Positions 29,462 through 38,624 of a stretch of 64,000 bases of DNA are shown here, piece after piece; position 1 is the first letter of the stretch, and each line of letters opens with the position of its first letter. Below the pieces are notes generated by a model. It had not been told where the DNA came from. It did not search any database and worked only from the letters and a program-made list of their open reading frames with translations. The DNA is taken from positions 930,001-994,000 of the forward strand of contig NZ_CP087997.1 in assembly GCF_021044565.1 (NCBI RefSeq), given 5' to 3'. This DNA comes from Subtercola endophyticus (GTDB lineage Bacteria; Actinomycetota; Actinomycetes; Actinomycetales; Microbacteriaceae). Position numbers and translations under genes: made by a program.

Positions 29462-29500
29462 GCTGGGCTATTGTGGACTCTTCTTACACGGTGAGGTTTC

Positions 29501-30589
29501 ATGCGCAGATTTGTTTCACCTCGGTTTGTTCCACCTCAGTTTGTTCCACCTCGGTTTGTCTCACGCAAGCGCGGTTCGATGCTGGTCACGATCGCAGCCT
29601 CTACGGTACTGCTCGGCGCTCTCGCCGGCTGCAGCGGCTCTCCGGCGCCCTCGCCCAGCGCGTCGGCACCCTGCTCACTCACCGCGCCCGGCCCGGCTTC
29701 AGACGCGGTGAAGGTCAGCGGCGACTTCGACACGCATCCCACGACCACGTTCACGGCCCCGATCACGACCGACATCACCGAACGCACCGTCGTGATCACC
29801 GGCACCGGCCCGGTGGCGAGCAACGACTCGCAGGCGACCATCGACTTCACGCTGTACAACGGCACGACCGGCGCCGAGCTCTACACCACGCTGAAAACCG
29901 GCGGCGTGCCGATTCCGGTGACGGTCGACGAATCCCAGTTCTTGCCGGGTCTCGTCAAGGCGGTGTCGTGCTCGCCGGTCGGCTCTCGGGTCGTCGCCGT
30001 CGTTCCGCCCGGTGATGCCTACGGTGCCAACGGAAACGCGAGCCTCGGCGTGGCCGCCACCGACACGCTGGTGTTCGTGGTCGACGTGAAAGACGACGGC
30101 CCGGTACCCTCGGCCACTCCGTCGGCGACGCTCGATCCGAACATCCCCACCTCGGCGACCGGCGCTCCACAGGCGGCACCCGTAGGCTTTCCCACGGTGA
30201 CGCTCGCGGCCGACGGCAAGCCGACGGTCGCCATTCCCGCAGGCGACCCGCCGACCACCTTCGAGAGCGCCGTGCTGAAGAAGGGCGACGGGGCTACTGT
30301 CGCGAGCGGAGACGGCGTCGAGGTGCAGTACCAGGGCCTCATCTGGCGCACGGGAACCGTGTTCGACGAGAGCTGGGGCAAGCAGCCCGCCACCTTCAGC
30401 GTCGGCACCGGCCAGGTGATCGACGGGTTCAGTCAGGCCCTCATCGGGCAGACCGTGGGCTCCCAGATCATCGCGATCATCCCGCCCGCCCAGGGCTACG
30501 GCACGCCGGGTCTGCCCGCCGCGAACATCAACGGCACCGACACCTTGGTGTTCGTCGTCGACATTCTGGCCACCACGCCCGCCAGCTGA
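29501..30589 (+). CDS. FKBP-type peptidyl-prolyl isomerase lipoprotein, two FKBP-like domains
   Basis: 362-aa secreted lipoprotein. Signal peptide core [19 protein letters not shown] ends in a lipobox; the positive n-region needed for export lies in the first 27 residues, which favours ATG 29501 over ATG 29579. That n-region is itself a 15-bp coding repeat ([10 protein letters not shown]). Two FKBP-like halves follow: residues about 90-195 (less conserved) and 235-360 ([37 protein letters not shown]). Extracellular folding helper; divergent from the Pls-type synthetase. Confidence 0.85.
   Translation: MRRFVSPRFVPPQFVPPRFVSRKRGSMLVTIAASTVLLGALAGCSGSPAPSPSASAPCSLTAPGPASDAVKVSGDFDTHPTTTFTAPITTDITERTVVITGTGPVASNDSQATIDFTLYNGTTGAELYTTLKTGGVPIPVTVDESQFLPGLVKAVSCSPVGSRVVAVVPPGDAYGANGNASLGVAATDTLVFVVDVKDDGPVPSATPSATLDPNIPTSATGAPQAAPVGFPTVTLAADGKPTVAIPAGDPPTTFESAVLKKGDGATVASGDGVEVQYQGLIWRTGTVFDESWGKQPATFSVGTGQVIDGFSQALIGQTVGSQIIAIIPPAQGYGTPGLPAANINGTDTLVFVVDILATTPAS
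29510..29569. repeat. 15-bp coding repeat at the FKBP lipoprotein N-terminus
   Basis: Four 15-bp units starting at 29510, 29525, 29540 and 29555 (TTTGTTCCACCTCGG type) encode [20 protein letters not shown] in the signal-peptide n-region. Same period as the neighbouring promoter array but unrelated sequence. Confidence 0.9.
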
Positions 30590-30610
30590 CTCCGCCTGCG
30601 CCGGGCCAGC

Positions 30611-30616
30611 TAGGGT
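30611..30616 (+). promoter_or_regulatory. -10 box for leaderless dxr
   Basis: TAGGGT, 7 nt, then the ATG of dxr at 30624, with no Shine-Dalgarno. Confidence 0.5.
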
Positions 30617-30623
30617 CGTTGAC

Positions 30624-31748
30624 ATGAGCACCACGTCTAGCACGAGCAGCGAAACTCCCCGCCGCGTCATCATTCTCGGCAGCACCGGGTCCATCGGCAC
30701 CCAGGCGCTCGACGTCATCCGCGCCAACCCCGAGCGGTTCGAGGTCGTCGGCCTGGCCGCGGGCAGCAATCGTGGGGCACTGGATGCCCAGGCCGCCGAA
30801 TTCGGCGTCACCGACGTTGCTCTCGGGGCCGTCGAGGCCGAGCAGCTCGTGCGCGGCATCGATGCCGATGTCGTGCTGAACGGCATCACCGGCTCGGTAG
30901 GACTCGGCCCGACCCTCGCGGCACTCGAAGAGGGCCGCACCCTCGCGTTGGCGAACAAAGAGAGCCTGATCGTGGGCGGTGAGCTCGTGAAGTCTCTCGC
31001 GCGGCCCGGCCAGATCGTTCCGGTCGATTCCGAGCATTCTGCCATCGCGCAGGCCCTGCGCTCGGGCACGGCGAACGAGGTCGCCCGCCTCGTGCTGACG
31101 GCGTCGGGTGGGCCGTTCCGAGGTCGCAGTCGGGAGTCGCTCGCCGCGGTGACGCCGCGCGAGGCCCTCGCGCATCCCACCTGGGACATGGGCCTCGTGG
31201 TGACGACGAACTCGGCCACGCTCGTGAACAAGGGGCTCGAGGTCATCGAGGCGCATCTGCTGTTCGACGTGGCGTACAGCCGAATCGTGGTGACCGTGCA
31301 TCCGCAGTCCGTCATTCACTCGATGGTCGAATTCGTCGACGGCTCCACCATTGCGCAGGCGTCGCCGCCCGACATGCGGCTGCCCATCTCGCTCGGGCTC
31401 GACTGGCCGAATCGTGTCGCCGGTGTCGGCGTGCCCCTCGACTGGACTCAGTCGCACGAGTGGACCTTCGAACCCCTCGACGTGTTCGCCTTTCCCGCCG
31501 TGAAGCTCGCAAAACAAGTCGGGCGGACCGGATCGACGTACCCTGCGGTCTTCAACGCCTCGAACGAACAGGCCGTGGCGGCGTTTCATGCCGGCCGCAT
31601 CGGTTTTCTCGACATCGTCGACACGATCGAAGCCGTGGTGCAGCGGCATGAGCCCGTCGACGCGACTCTGTCTCGCGGATCCCTCACCGAGGCGGAACTC
31701 TGGGCCCGGGCCGAGGCCGACCGCATCATCTCGCACGTGCAGCGCTAG
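30624..31748 (+). CDS. dxr: 1-deoxy-D-xylulose 5-phosphate reductoisomerase
   Basis: 374-aa NADPH enzyme of the MEP isoprenoid pathway, making 2-C-methyl-D-erythritol 4-phosphate. Cofactor motif [16 protein letters not shown]; active-site region [25 protein letters not shown] and [11 protein letters not shown]. The first nine residues are a Ser/Thr tail. Begins the classical actinobacterial order dxr - site-2 protease - ispG, here interrupted by a two-component system. Confidence 0.96.
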   Translation: MSTTSSTSSETPRRVIILGSTGSIGTQALDVIRANPERFEVVGLAAGSNRGALDAQAAEFGVTDVALGAVEAEQLVRGIDADVVLNGITGSVGLGPTLAALEEGRTLALANKESLIVGGELVKSLARPGQIVPVDSEHSAIAQALRSGTANEVARLVLTASGGPFRGRSRESLAAVTPREALAHPTWDMGLVVTTNSATLVNKGLEVIEAHLLFDVAYSRIVVTVHPQSVIHSMVEFVDGSTIAQASPPDMRLPISLGLDWPNRVAGVGVPLDWTQSHEWTFEPLDVFAFPAVKLAKQVGRTGSTYPAVFNASNEQAVAAFHAGRIGFLDIVDTIEAVVQRHEPVDATLSRGSLTEAELWARAEADRIISHVQR

Positions 31749-31855
31749 CGGCGTCGCAGTAGGTCGTCGCAGCAGGGACCTCGCAGCAGCGCCTCACAGC
31801 GCGACCTCACAGCCGGAGTTCAGCGGGCATCCAGCGCACAGCGAAGCCCCCGGGG

Positions 31856-31861
31856 TAACGT
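31856..31861 (+). promoter_or_regulatory. -10 box for the leaderless site-2 protease gene
   Basis: TAACGT, 6 nt, then GTG 31868. No Shine-Dalgarno. Confidence 0.45.
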
Positions 31862-31867
31862 GATCGG

Positions 31868-33214
31868 GTGCAAAACGTGCTGCTCTTCGTCATCGGTGTC
31901 TTGATCATCGCCGTAGGTCTCGGCGTGTCGATCGCCCTGCACGAGGTCGGCCACTTGGTTCCGGCGAAGAAGTTCGGCGTCAAGGTCACGCAGTACATGA
32001 TCGGCTTCGGGCCGACCATCTTCTCGCGCCGCCGCGGTGAGACGCAATACGGCGTCAAGGCGTTTCCGCTCGGCGGCTACATCTCGATGGTGGGCATGTT
32101 CCCGCCCGCCAAAGAGGGCGGCAAGCTCCGCCGCACGAGCACCGGGTTCTTCAATTCTCTGGTGCAGGATGCCCGCAAAGCGAGCACCGAGTCGGTCGGT
32201 GACGACGACAGCCGCGCCTTCTACAAGCTCCCGGTGTGGAAGCGAGTGGTGATCATGCTCGGCGGCCCCACGATGAACCTGCTGCTGGGCATTTTGTTCT
32301 TCGCCATCGTGCTGTGCGGGTTCGGCATCGCCGGCGCCAGCACCACGGTCGGCTCGGTGAGCGCGTGCGTGCAGCCCGCGTCGACCACGACTACGAGCAC
32401 CAGCACCACCTGCGCCAGCACCGATCCTGTTTCGCCGGGGGCGGCCGCGGGCATCCTGCCCGGTGACAAGATCGTGAGCATCAACGGCACCGCCATCAGC
32501 ACCTGGGATCAATCGACCGACATCATTCGCCAGTCGGCCGGCGTGCCGCTGACCTTCGTCGTGTTGCGTAACGGCGCCGATGTGACGCTCACCGTGACCC
32601 CGCTGCTCACCGAGCGCGACGTCACCGAGATCGTCAACAACCAGAGCGTCGTCAAGACCGACGCCTCGGGCGCCGCGGTGACCGAGCAGGTCGGCTTTGT
32701 CGGAATCGGCTACGCCACCGAGCTGCAACCCCAGCCCATCACGGCGGTTCTGCCGTTCGTGGGCGAGAACGTCGCCGGTGTCGCCAACACCATCTTCAAC
32801 CTGCCCCAGCGCCTCAGCGGCGTGGCCCAGGCCGCATTCGGGGGCGGAACCCGCAGCGCCGACAGCCCGATGAGCGTGGTCGGCGTGGGCCGCGTGGCCG
32901 GCGAGATCGCCACCATCGACATTCCCTTGCAGTCGAAGGTCGCCACCCTGATCGGCCTGCTCGGTTCGGTCAACATCGGCCTCTTCGTGATCAACCTCGT
33001 GCCGCTCATGCCTCTCGACGGCGGCCACATCGCCGGTGCCCTCTGGGAGGGTCTTCGCCGCCGCGTCGCCAAGCTCTTCGGCCGACGTGATCCCGGCCCC
33101 GTCGACACCGCACGCCTGATGCCGCTCACCTTCGTGGTCGTGGTCTTTCTCGGCGGTGTCAGTGCGCTGCTCATGTACGCCGACATCGTAAATCCGGTGA
33201 ACATCTTTGGCTAG
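31868..33214 (+). CDS. Site-2 intramembrane metalloprotease (RseP/Rip1 type)
   Basis: 448-aa membrane zinc protease that cuts anti-sigma factors and other membrane proteins. Zinc motif HEVGH lies in the first helix (GVSIALHEVGHLVPAKKFGV), a PDZ domain in the middle (AAGILPGDKIVSINGTAI), and the C-terminal partner motif NLVPLMPLDGGHI. An insert rich in Thr/Ser follows the second helix (residues about 176-190). GTG start. Function beyond the family cannot be inferred. Confidence 0.95.
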   Translation: MQNVLLFVIGVLIIAVGLGVSIALHEVGHLVPAKKFGVKVTQYMIGFGPTIFSRRRGETQYGVKAFPLGGYISMVGMFPPAKEGGKLRRTSTGFFNSLVQDARKASTESVGDDDSRAFYKLPVWKRVVIMLGGPTMNLLLGILFFAIVLCGFGIAGASTTVGSVSACVQPASTTTTSTSTTCASTDPVSPGAAAGILPGDKIVSINGTAISTWDQSTDIIRQSAGVPLTFVVLRNGADVTLTVTPLLTERDVTEIVNNQSVVKTDASGAAVTEQVGFVGIGYATELQPQPITAVLPFVGENVAGVANTIFNLPQRLSGVAQAAFGGGTRSADSPMSVVGVGRVAGEIATIDIPLQSKVATLIGLLGSVNIGLFVINLVPLMPLDGGHIAGALWEGLRRRVAKLFGRRDPGPVDTARLMPLTFVVVVFLGGVSALLMYADIVNPVNIFG

Positions 33215-33341
33215 GCGCGGTGTCATGGCTGGTTCCCTCGTCGCGTCTTCTGTCTCGACCCCCTCGACGAGTCCCTCGGCTACGCCCCAGGGAGTACTCA
33301 GCACGCTCCGTCGAGCGGATGCCCGGCGGCAGCGACCCGAA

Positions 33342-33347
33342 TACGAT
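33342..33347 (+). promoter_or_regulatory. -10 box for the leaderless histidine kinase gene
   Basis: TACGAT, 7 nt, then ATG 33355. It supports choosing that ATG over in-frame starts upstream. Confidence 0.45.
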
Positions 33348-33354
33348 CGTTCTC

Positions 33355-34743
33355 ATGCCAGCCTCTGACCAGCCCGCGCGCGGCGGCGCTTCGCCTGCGC
33401 GCGAGATCCCGCCGTGGGTCTCCGAGGCCCGGAGGTTCGATCGTTCACGAGGCGGTCGCGTCGGGCCGCCGCGCGCCCTCTTCCTGTGGCTGCCCGTCGT
33501 CATCTCGTTCGTCGTGCAGGTTCCGGCCGCCCTGTTCCAGGCCAGGCAACATCCCGAGTGGGGCTCCGCCGCGGTGTTGATGGTGCTGCTCGCACTCGTC
33601 GGCCCCGTCGCGTTGATCTTCGCCCGGCGGTTTCCGGGGCCCGTCGTGGCGATCGCCGCCGCCGCGGCCTGCGCCGACCTCGTGTTCACTCCCGGCTCGG
33701 GGGCGCCCTACCTCGCACTTGCCTTCGCCATCATCTCGGCGATGGCTCGCGGCGCCCGGGTCTGGGCGTTCGCATCGGTCAGCCTCGGCTGGATTCTCGC
33801 GCTCATCGGATCGGTCGTGATGGGCGTCGCGTGGCATCCGGCGCGCGTGATTCTGACCACCATCGGCATCGTGATCGTGCTCATCATCGGCGAGTCGATC
33901 CGCACCAGGCGCGACCGGGTGGCCGCGTATCAAGAGGCGTTCCGCAAGCGCCGAGACGACGTAGCTCAGGCCGAACGCGAACGAATCGCCCGCGAATTGC
34001 ACGACGTACTCGCGCACTCGCTCTCGCAGATCAACGTGCAGGCGGGGGTCGGCCTGCACCTCATCGACGATCATCCGGAGAAGGCCGCCGAGGCCCTCGC
34101 GAGCATCAAGGCCACCAGCAAGACCGCCCTCGACGAGGTGCGCGGGGTCTTGGGGTTCTTGCGTTCAGAAGGTGATCGCGCGGGCGGTGAGAATTCAGCT
34201 TCGAGAGAGGTTCGATTCAGCGTTCCCGAGCACGCCCCGCTGGTTCCTCAGGCCGATCTCGCACGACTGCCCTCACTCATCGACTCCATGTCGAATGACA
34301 CCCTCGAGGTCACTCTCGACAACCGCCTCACGTCTGATCCGCCGCCCGGCGTGCAGCTGGCGCTGTATCGCATCACCCAAGAGAGCCTCACGAACGTCAC
34401 TCGGCACGCGAACGCCGGGCACGTACGCGTGACGCTCGATGAGCGCGCCGACGACTACCACCTGAGCGTGGTGAACGACGGCATCGCGGTTTCCGATCGT
34501 CACTCAGCCGACGGCGGCCGCGCCGATCGTTACTCGGCAAATACCGACTCGGCCAATACCGCCCCGGCCAATTCCGACTCGGCCAATACTGACCCTGCCA
34601 ATACCGACCCGGCCCGCTTCGGCAACGGTCTGCTCGGCATGACCGAGCGCGCCGAATTGCTCGGCGGGCACCTCGAGGCCGGCCCCGTGGCATCCGGTGG
34701 CTTCGCCGTGGTCGCGACCGTTCCCCGCGTGGCCCGCCGATGA
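33355..34743 (+). CDS. NarL-family sensor histidine kinase
   Basis: 462-aa membrane kinase. Four to five short helices span residues about 40-180, then a HisKA_3 dimerisation helix with phospho-acceptor His216 in ARELHDVLAHSLSQINVQAG, then an HATPase_c domain (ITQESLTNVTRHANAGHVRV as N-box, FGNGLLGMTERAELLGG as G-box). Between the N-box strand and the G-box, in the ATP lid, lies a repeat-encoded insert of five ANTDS/P-like pentapeptides. Overlaps its response regulator by ATGA. The sensed signal is unknown. Confidence 0.92.
   Translation: MPASDQPARGGASPAREIPPWVSEARRFDRSRGGRVGPPRALFLWLPVVISFVVQVPAALFQARQHPEWGSAAVLMVLLALVGPVALIFARRFPGPVVAIAAAAACADLVFTPGSGAPYLALAFAIISAMARGARVWAFASVSLGWILALIGSVVMGVAWHPARVILTTIGIVIVLIIGESIRTRRDRVAAYQEAFRKRRDDVAQAERERIARELHDVLAHSLSQINVQAGVGLHLIDDHPEKAAEALASIKATSKTALDEVRGVLGFLRSEGDRAGGENSASREVRFSVPEHAPLVPQADLARLPSLIDSMSNDTLEVTLDNRLTSDPPPGVQLALYRITQESLTNVTRHANAGHVRVTLDERADDYHLSVVNDGIAVSDRHSADGGRADRYSANTDSANTAPANSDSANTDPANTDPARFGNGLLGMTERAELLGGHLEAGPVASGGFAVVATVPRVARR
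34537..34611. repeat. 15-bp tandem array in the kinase ATP lid
   Basis: Five in-frame 15-bp units starting 34537, 34552, 34567, 34582 and 34597, consensus GCCAATACCGACTCG. They encode ANTDS-like pentapeptides in the HATPase_c lid just before the G-box. Confidence 0.95.
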
Positions 34744-35546
34744 ATGGGCCGGAAGCGGCATCGCCCGCTGCGCCCTTACCGACGGCGGCCTCCTCAGCTG
34801 CGCCCTTACCGGCGGCGCCTTCGCCGGCCGCGCCCTTGCGCGTCGTCATCGCTGACGACCAGCACCTCATCCGCGCCGGATTCACCGCCCTGCTCGAAAA
34901 TGAGCCCGACATCGACGTGGTCGGTTCGGCCGCCACAGGCACCGAGGTCGTCGAGGTCGTGACGCGGCTTCGGCCCGATGTGGTTCTGATGGACATCCGG
35001 ATGCCCGAGGGCGACGGTCTCTGGGCGACCGAGCAGATCGTGGCCGACCCCGCGCTGGGCGACGTGCACATCATCATCGTCACCACCTTCGAACTCGACG
35101 AGTACGTCGGGCGCGCTATTCGTGCCGGCGCCAGCGGATTCCTCGTGAAAGACACCGAGCCGGTCGAACTGATCCGCGCCGTTCGTGTGGTCGCGGCGGG
35201 GGATGCTCTGCTCTCGCCGAGCGTGACGCGGCGCCTGCTCGAACGGGTCGCCGGCACGCTCGTCGACGAGGCTGAGCCCGGTCAGGTCGTTCCGGGTGTG
35301 CCGGGGCGAGGGGCGAGGGTGTCTGCTCTCGTTGCGGCGCTGACCGAGCGGGAACGTGAGGTTCTTGCCCTCGTCGGCACCGGTCTCACCAACACTGAGA
35401 TCGCGACGAAGCTGTTCTTGAGCCCGCTGACCGTCAAGACCCACGTCTCGCGAACGATGTCGAAACTCGCGGCGCGTGACCGTGCGCAGCTTGTCGTCGT
35501 GGCCTACGAAGCCGGGCTGGTTCGCGCCGGCACTGCGCGGGCGTAG
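34740..35546 (+). CDS. NarL/FixJ-family response regulator
   Basis: 268 aa. Receiver domain RVVIADDQHLIRAGFTALL with phospho-acceptor Asp85 in VVLMDIRMPEGDG and Lys in GFLVKDTEP; C-terminal LuxR-type helix-turn-helix ALTEREREVLALVGTGLTNT through LSPLTVKTHVSRTMSKL. An unusual 32-residue Ala/Pro-rich head (AAPLPTAASSAAPLPAAPSP) precedes the receiver. ATGA overlap with the kinase gene: a cognate pair. Confidence 0.94.
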   Translation: MNGPEAASPAAPLPTAASSAAPLPAAPSPAAPLRVVIADDQHLIRAGFTALLENEPDIDVVGSAATGTEVVEVVTRLRPDVVLMDIRMPEGDGLWATEQIVADPALGDVHIIIVTTFELDEYVGRAIRAGASGFLVKDTEPVELIRAVRVVAAGDALLSPSVTRRLLERVAGTLVDEAEPGQVVPGVPGRGARVSALVAALTEREREVLALVGTGLTNTEIATKLFLSPLTVKTHVSRTMSKLAARDRAQLVVVAYEAGLVRAGTARA

Positions 35547-35832
35547 GTCTCCGGTACCACGCCGGCGGAGTCGTGCCGGTCATCCGACGCTCATCTGTCG
35601 CTCAGCCGTCGGCCCGCGGGCCCGCTTTCGGGCCGAACATCGCCACCCGGGGGAGTACGGAGCTGCTTCCGCCAGCCGATGTGCGACGGGCTCGCTGCGA
35701 CGAGTCTTGACGTGCGGTCGATCGACGACCGCAGGCCCCTTCAGACAGCTCGGCTGACGACATTGCAGCCGACGTCACCATAGCCTGAAGACATCGCGGC
35801 CTGACTGTCACGTCTCGAAAGGACGATTCATC
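35547..35832. other. 286-bp gap without a gene
   Basis: Between the response regulator and the SHOCT protein gene I see no gene, tandem array or strong hairpin. A GAAAGGA ribosome site at 35818-35824 serves the next gene. Confidence 0.6.
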
Positions 35833-36246
35833 ATGTTGGTTTCAAGTGCACTCGCCGCACCAGCCGCCACCGCCCTCGCCTATTGGGGGCCCGGAGGCTT
35901 TCACCCGGGAGGTTTCGGATTTCTGTTCCTGCTCATTCCGCTGTTCTGGATCGGCGTCGTCATTCTGATCGTGAGCCTCGTGACTCGCCGTCGCCGGCGC
36001 TTCTGGGCGGCGAACGGCGGTGCTCCGTGGGCGCGTGGCGGGTACGGCGGCGGCGGTTACGGCGGCGGCGGGTACGGCCCGTGGGGCGGTTTTGCAGCAC
36101 AGCAAGGCGGCTCGAGTGAGGCCGAAAAGACCCTCGCCGAACGGTTCGCCCAGGGCGACATCGACGAGGTCGAGTACCGCGCCCGCCTCGAGGTGTTGCG
36201 CGCGAATCAGCCCAGCCCGACGCCGCCGGCACCGCCCGCCGCCTAG
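35833..36246 (+). CDS. Small membrane protein with C-terminal SHOCT domain
   Basis: 137 aa. One or two N-terminal hydrophobic segments (FGFLFLLIPLFWIGVVILIV) followed by RRRRR, a Gly/Tyr-rich linker (GGYGGGGYGGGGYGPWGG) and a short C-terminal helical SHOCT motif (AEKTLAERFAQGDIDEVEYR). Such proteins are common in Actinobacteria and their role is poorly known; SHOCT is thought to aid oligomerisation. GAAAGGA lies 9 nt before the ATG. May be a target of the adjacent two-component system, which is inference. Confidence 0.85.
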   Translation: MLVSSALAAPAATALAYWGPGGFHPGGFGFLFLLIPLFWIGVVILIVSLVTRRRRRFWAANGGAPWARGGYGGGGYGGGGYGPWGGFAAQQGGSSEAEKTLAERFAQGDIDEVEYRARLEVLRANQPSPTPPAPPAA

Positions 36247-36255
36247 TTCGGGGTC

Positions 36256-36306
36256 GCCGGGGCGTGGATGCGCGGTACGGAAGTACGGGCATCCACTCGC
36301 CCCGGC
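36256..36306. repeat. Hairpin downstream of the SHOCT gene
   Basis: Arms 36256-36271 and 36289-36306 pair over 16 bp with a 2-nt bulge (GCCGGGGCG and TGGATGC on the left arm). It begins 10 nt after the SHOCT stop. No T-tail; a plausible transcript 3' structure. Confidence 0.75.
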
Positions 36307-36311
36307 GCGGC

Positions 36312-36371
36312 CCTGCGGCGAGCATCCATTCTGCCGCCCTACACCGACCCTGGGCATCCGCTCGCCACAGG
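36312..36371. repeat. Second hairpin upstream of ispG
   Basis: Arms 36312-36323 and 36360-36371 (CCTGCGGCGAGC and its partner) pair over 12 bp with one mismatch. The loop contains another GCATCC copy. It sits 22 bp before the ispG -10 box. Confidence 0.6.
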
Positions 36372-36393
36372 GCTGCGGTGTCTGCACTGCGGG

Positions 36394-36399
36394 TAAGCT
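36394..36399 (+). promoter_or_regulatory. -10 box for leaderless ispG
   Basis: TAAGCT, 6 nt, then GTG 36406. No Shine-Dalgarno. Confidence 0.5.
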
Positions 36400-36405
36400 C
36401 AAAAC

Positions 36406-37557
36406 GTGGCTGCAATCAACTTAGGGATGCCCAAGGTCGTCGAGACTCTCGCACCCCGTCGCAAATCCCGTCAGATCAAAGTCGGCAAGGTACTGGTCGG
36501 TGGAGACGCTCAGATCAGCGTGCAGTCGATGTGCACCACTCCGACCACGAACATCAACGCGACGCTTCAGCAGATCGCCGAGCTCACCGCTTCGGGCTGC
36601 GACATCGTGCGGGTCGCGGTGCCATCGCGTGACGACGCCGAGGCGCTGCCGATCATCGCCAAGAAGAGTCAGATTCCGGTCATCGCCGACATTCACTTTC
36701 AGCCCAACTACGTGTACGCGGCCATCGACGCCGGGTGTGCTGCCGTTCGGGTGAACCCGGGCAATATCCGCAAGTTCGACGACCAGGTGGGCAAGATCGC
36801 GGCGGCCGCGAAGGCGGCGGGCGTGAGCATCCGTATCGGTGTCAACGCCGGGTCGCTCGAGCCGAGCATTCTTGCAAAGTACGGCAAGGCCACGCCCGAA
36901 GCCCTCGTCGAGAGCGCCGTGTGGGAGGCTTCGCTGTTCGAAGAACACGACTTTCACGACTTCAAGATCTCGGTCAAGCACAACGATCCCATCATCATGG
37001 TGAAGGCCTACCGGCAACTCGCCGAGCGCGGCGACTGGCCGTTGCACCTGGGTGTGACCGAGGCGGGCCCCGAGTTTCAGGGCACCATCAAGTCGGCCAC
37101 GGCCTTCGGAATTCTGCTCTCAGAAGGTATCGGCGACACCATCCGCGTCTCGCTCTCGGCGCCTCCCGCGCAAGAGGTCAAGGTGGGTCTGCAGATTCTG
37201 CAGTCGCTCAACCTACGCGAACGTAAACTCGAGATCGTGTCGTGCCCCTCGTGCGGTCGCGCGCAGGTCGACGTCTACACGCTCGCGAACGATGTCACCG
37301 CGGGACTCGAAGGCATGACGGTTCCGCTGCGCGTTGCGGTAATGGGCTGCGTCGTCAACGGGCCCGGTGAGGCACGCGACGCCGACCTCGGCGTGGCATC
37401 GGGCAACGGCAAGGGGCAGATCTTCGTTCGTGGTGAGGTCATCAAGACCGTTCCCGAAAGCGAGATCGTCGCCACCCTCATCGAAGAAGCGAACCGCCTC
37501 GCGGCCGAAATGCCTCCCGGCGAGCTCGGCAGCCCGCAGGTCGTCACCGCGGGTTGA
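36406..37557 (+). CDS. ispG: 4-hydroxy-3-methylbut-2-enyl diphosphate synthase
   Basis: 383-aa iron-sulfur enzyme of the MEP pathway (GcpE). N-terminal TIM-barrel part with [25 protein letters not shown] and [12 protein letters not shown]-terminal cluster-binding part with the Cys pair in [12 protein letters not shown] and the third in [16 protein letters not shown]. It would normally follow the site-2 protease gene directly; here 3.2 kb with a two-component system and SHOCT protein intervenes. Confidence 0.97.
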   Translation: MAAINLGMPKVVETLAPRRKSRQIKVGKVLVGGDAQISVQSMCTTPTTNINATLQQIAELTASGCDIVRVAVPSRDDAEALPIIAKKSQIPVIADIHFQPNYVYAAIDAGCAAVRVNPGNIRKFDDQVGKIAAAAKAAGVSIRIGVNAGSLEPSILAKYGKATPEALVESAVWEASLFEEHDFHDFKISVKHNDPIIMVKAYRQLAERGDWPLHLGVTEAGPEFQGTIKSATAFGILLSEGIGDTIRVSLSAPPAQEVKVGLQILQSLNLRERKLEIVSCPSCGRAQVDVYTLANDVTAGLEGMTVPLRVAVMGCVVNGPGEARDADLGVASGNGKGQIFVRGEVIKTVPESEIVATLIEEANRLAAEMPPGELGSPQVVTAG

Positions 37558-37659
37558 GGTGGGTCGGCTGAGGTGGGCGTCGGTTGACGTGGGCCGTAAC
37601 CACTGCCGTAGTGACTCCGCCGACCCTGTGGGTGGCCAGCGGATGATCGGCGCCAACAG

Positions 37660-38391
37660 ATGACGGAATCCGCCCTGGCCGCTCCTTGGCGGTCCGCGCC
37701 AGACTTCTCCCTTCGCGTGCCCACTGACGATGACGCGGCTGTGTGGTTCCAGCTTTTCAACGACCCCGTGGTGATGCAGTACATCTCGGGTGGACAGGCT
37801 CAGCCTCAGGAGTGGTATCACGCCTTCGTCTCGCGCCAACAAGCGCTGGCTGCCGCGACCGGTGTGTGTCTCTTCGCGCTTGTCGTGCCCGCGGTGGTAG
37901 CCCCGGCTGCGGACATCACACCGGCATCGGGCACTCCAGCGGCTGCGGGCGCCGCACCGGTTTCGGGCACGGTGCCGGCTGCGGGCGCCACGCAGGGTGC
38001 GGCCCCGACAAAGGATAGAGATGCGACTCCGCGTGAACTTGCGATGCCAGGTGCAGGCGCGAGACCGGTAGCAGGCACCGACTATCCAGCCGCAAGGGCG
38101 CACCGAGGTGCGGGGTTTGTCGGCCTCCAGCCGTGGACGCGCCCGTGGGGCCCCGTTGGACGCATCGAGATCGGCTGGCGCCTCGGCGTGGCGTTTCAGG
38201 GCCGTGGACTCGCAACCGCCGGCGCACAGGCTGCTCTTGAACGAGGCCGTGCGGCCGGTATTGACTCTCCCGTGGCCTTGATCGACCTCCGAAACGCACC
38301 CTCGATCGGTGTTGCTACGAAGCTCGGAATGACGTGCGAGTGCGAGTTCGATGCTCCCGACGGCGTTCGGGTCGGCATGTGGAGCCTGTAA
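37660..38391 (+). CDS. GNAT-family N-acetyltransferase with low-complexity insert
   Basis: 243 aa. N-terminal FSLRVPTDDDAAVWFQLFND and C-terminal GRIEIGWRLGVAFQGRGLAT (acetyl-CoA loop QGRGLA) with VALIDLRNAPSIGVATKLGM match GNAT acetyltransferases. Between them, residues about 75-140 are an Ala/Pro/Gly/Thr stretch encoded partly by three 18-bp units, with no counterpart in normal GNAT folds. A GNAT gene after ispG is common in Actinobacteria. Substrate unknown; whether the insert allows activity is uncertain. Confidence 0.8.
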   Translation: MTESALAAPWRSAPDFSLRVPTDDDAAVWFQLFNDPVVMQYISGGQAQPQEWYHAFVSRQQALAAATGVCLFALVVPAVVAPAADITPASGTPAAAGAAPVSGTVPAAGATQGAAPTKDRDATPRELAMPGAGARPVAGTDYPAARAHRGAGFVGLQPWTRPWGPVGRIEIGWRLGVAFQGRGLATAGAQAALERGRAAGIDSPVALIDLRNAPSIGVATKLGMTCECEFDAPDGVRVGMWSL

Positions 38392-38416
38392 CAGCGTCGC
38401 CGCGGCCGCGGCCGCG

Positions 38417-38481
38417 GTCGCGATGTGAGGTCGTCGGGCGTGGGCGCAGTCGCGATGTGAGGGTCGTCGGGCGTGGGCGTG
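38417..38481. repeat. 32/33-bp direct repeat downstream of the GNAT gene
   Basis: Two adjacent near-identical units, 38417-38448 and 38449-38481, sharing GTCGCGATGTGAGG and GTCGTCGGGCGTGGGCG. The convergent gap 38392-38624 holds no gene; further GTCGC-rich sequence flanks the units. Confidence 0.85.
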
Positions 38482-38624
38482 GTCGCAGTCGCGACGTCAG
38501 CGTCGCGATCGTGGTCGCAACCAGCGTCGAGGAGGAGAGCGACACCTGCGGACGAGTGCGATAGGCACACGTCTCGCTTTCGTCCGAAGAAGTCGCTGTC
38601 GCGAGTACGGGAGGCGCGCAACGC

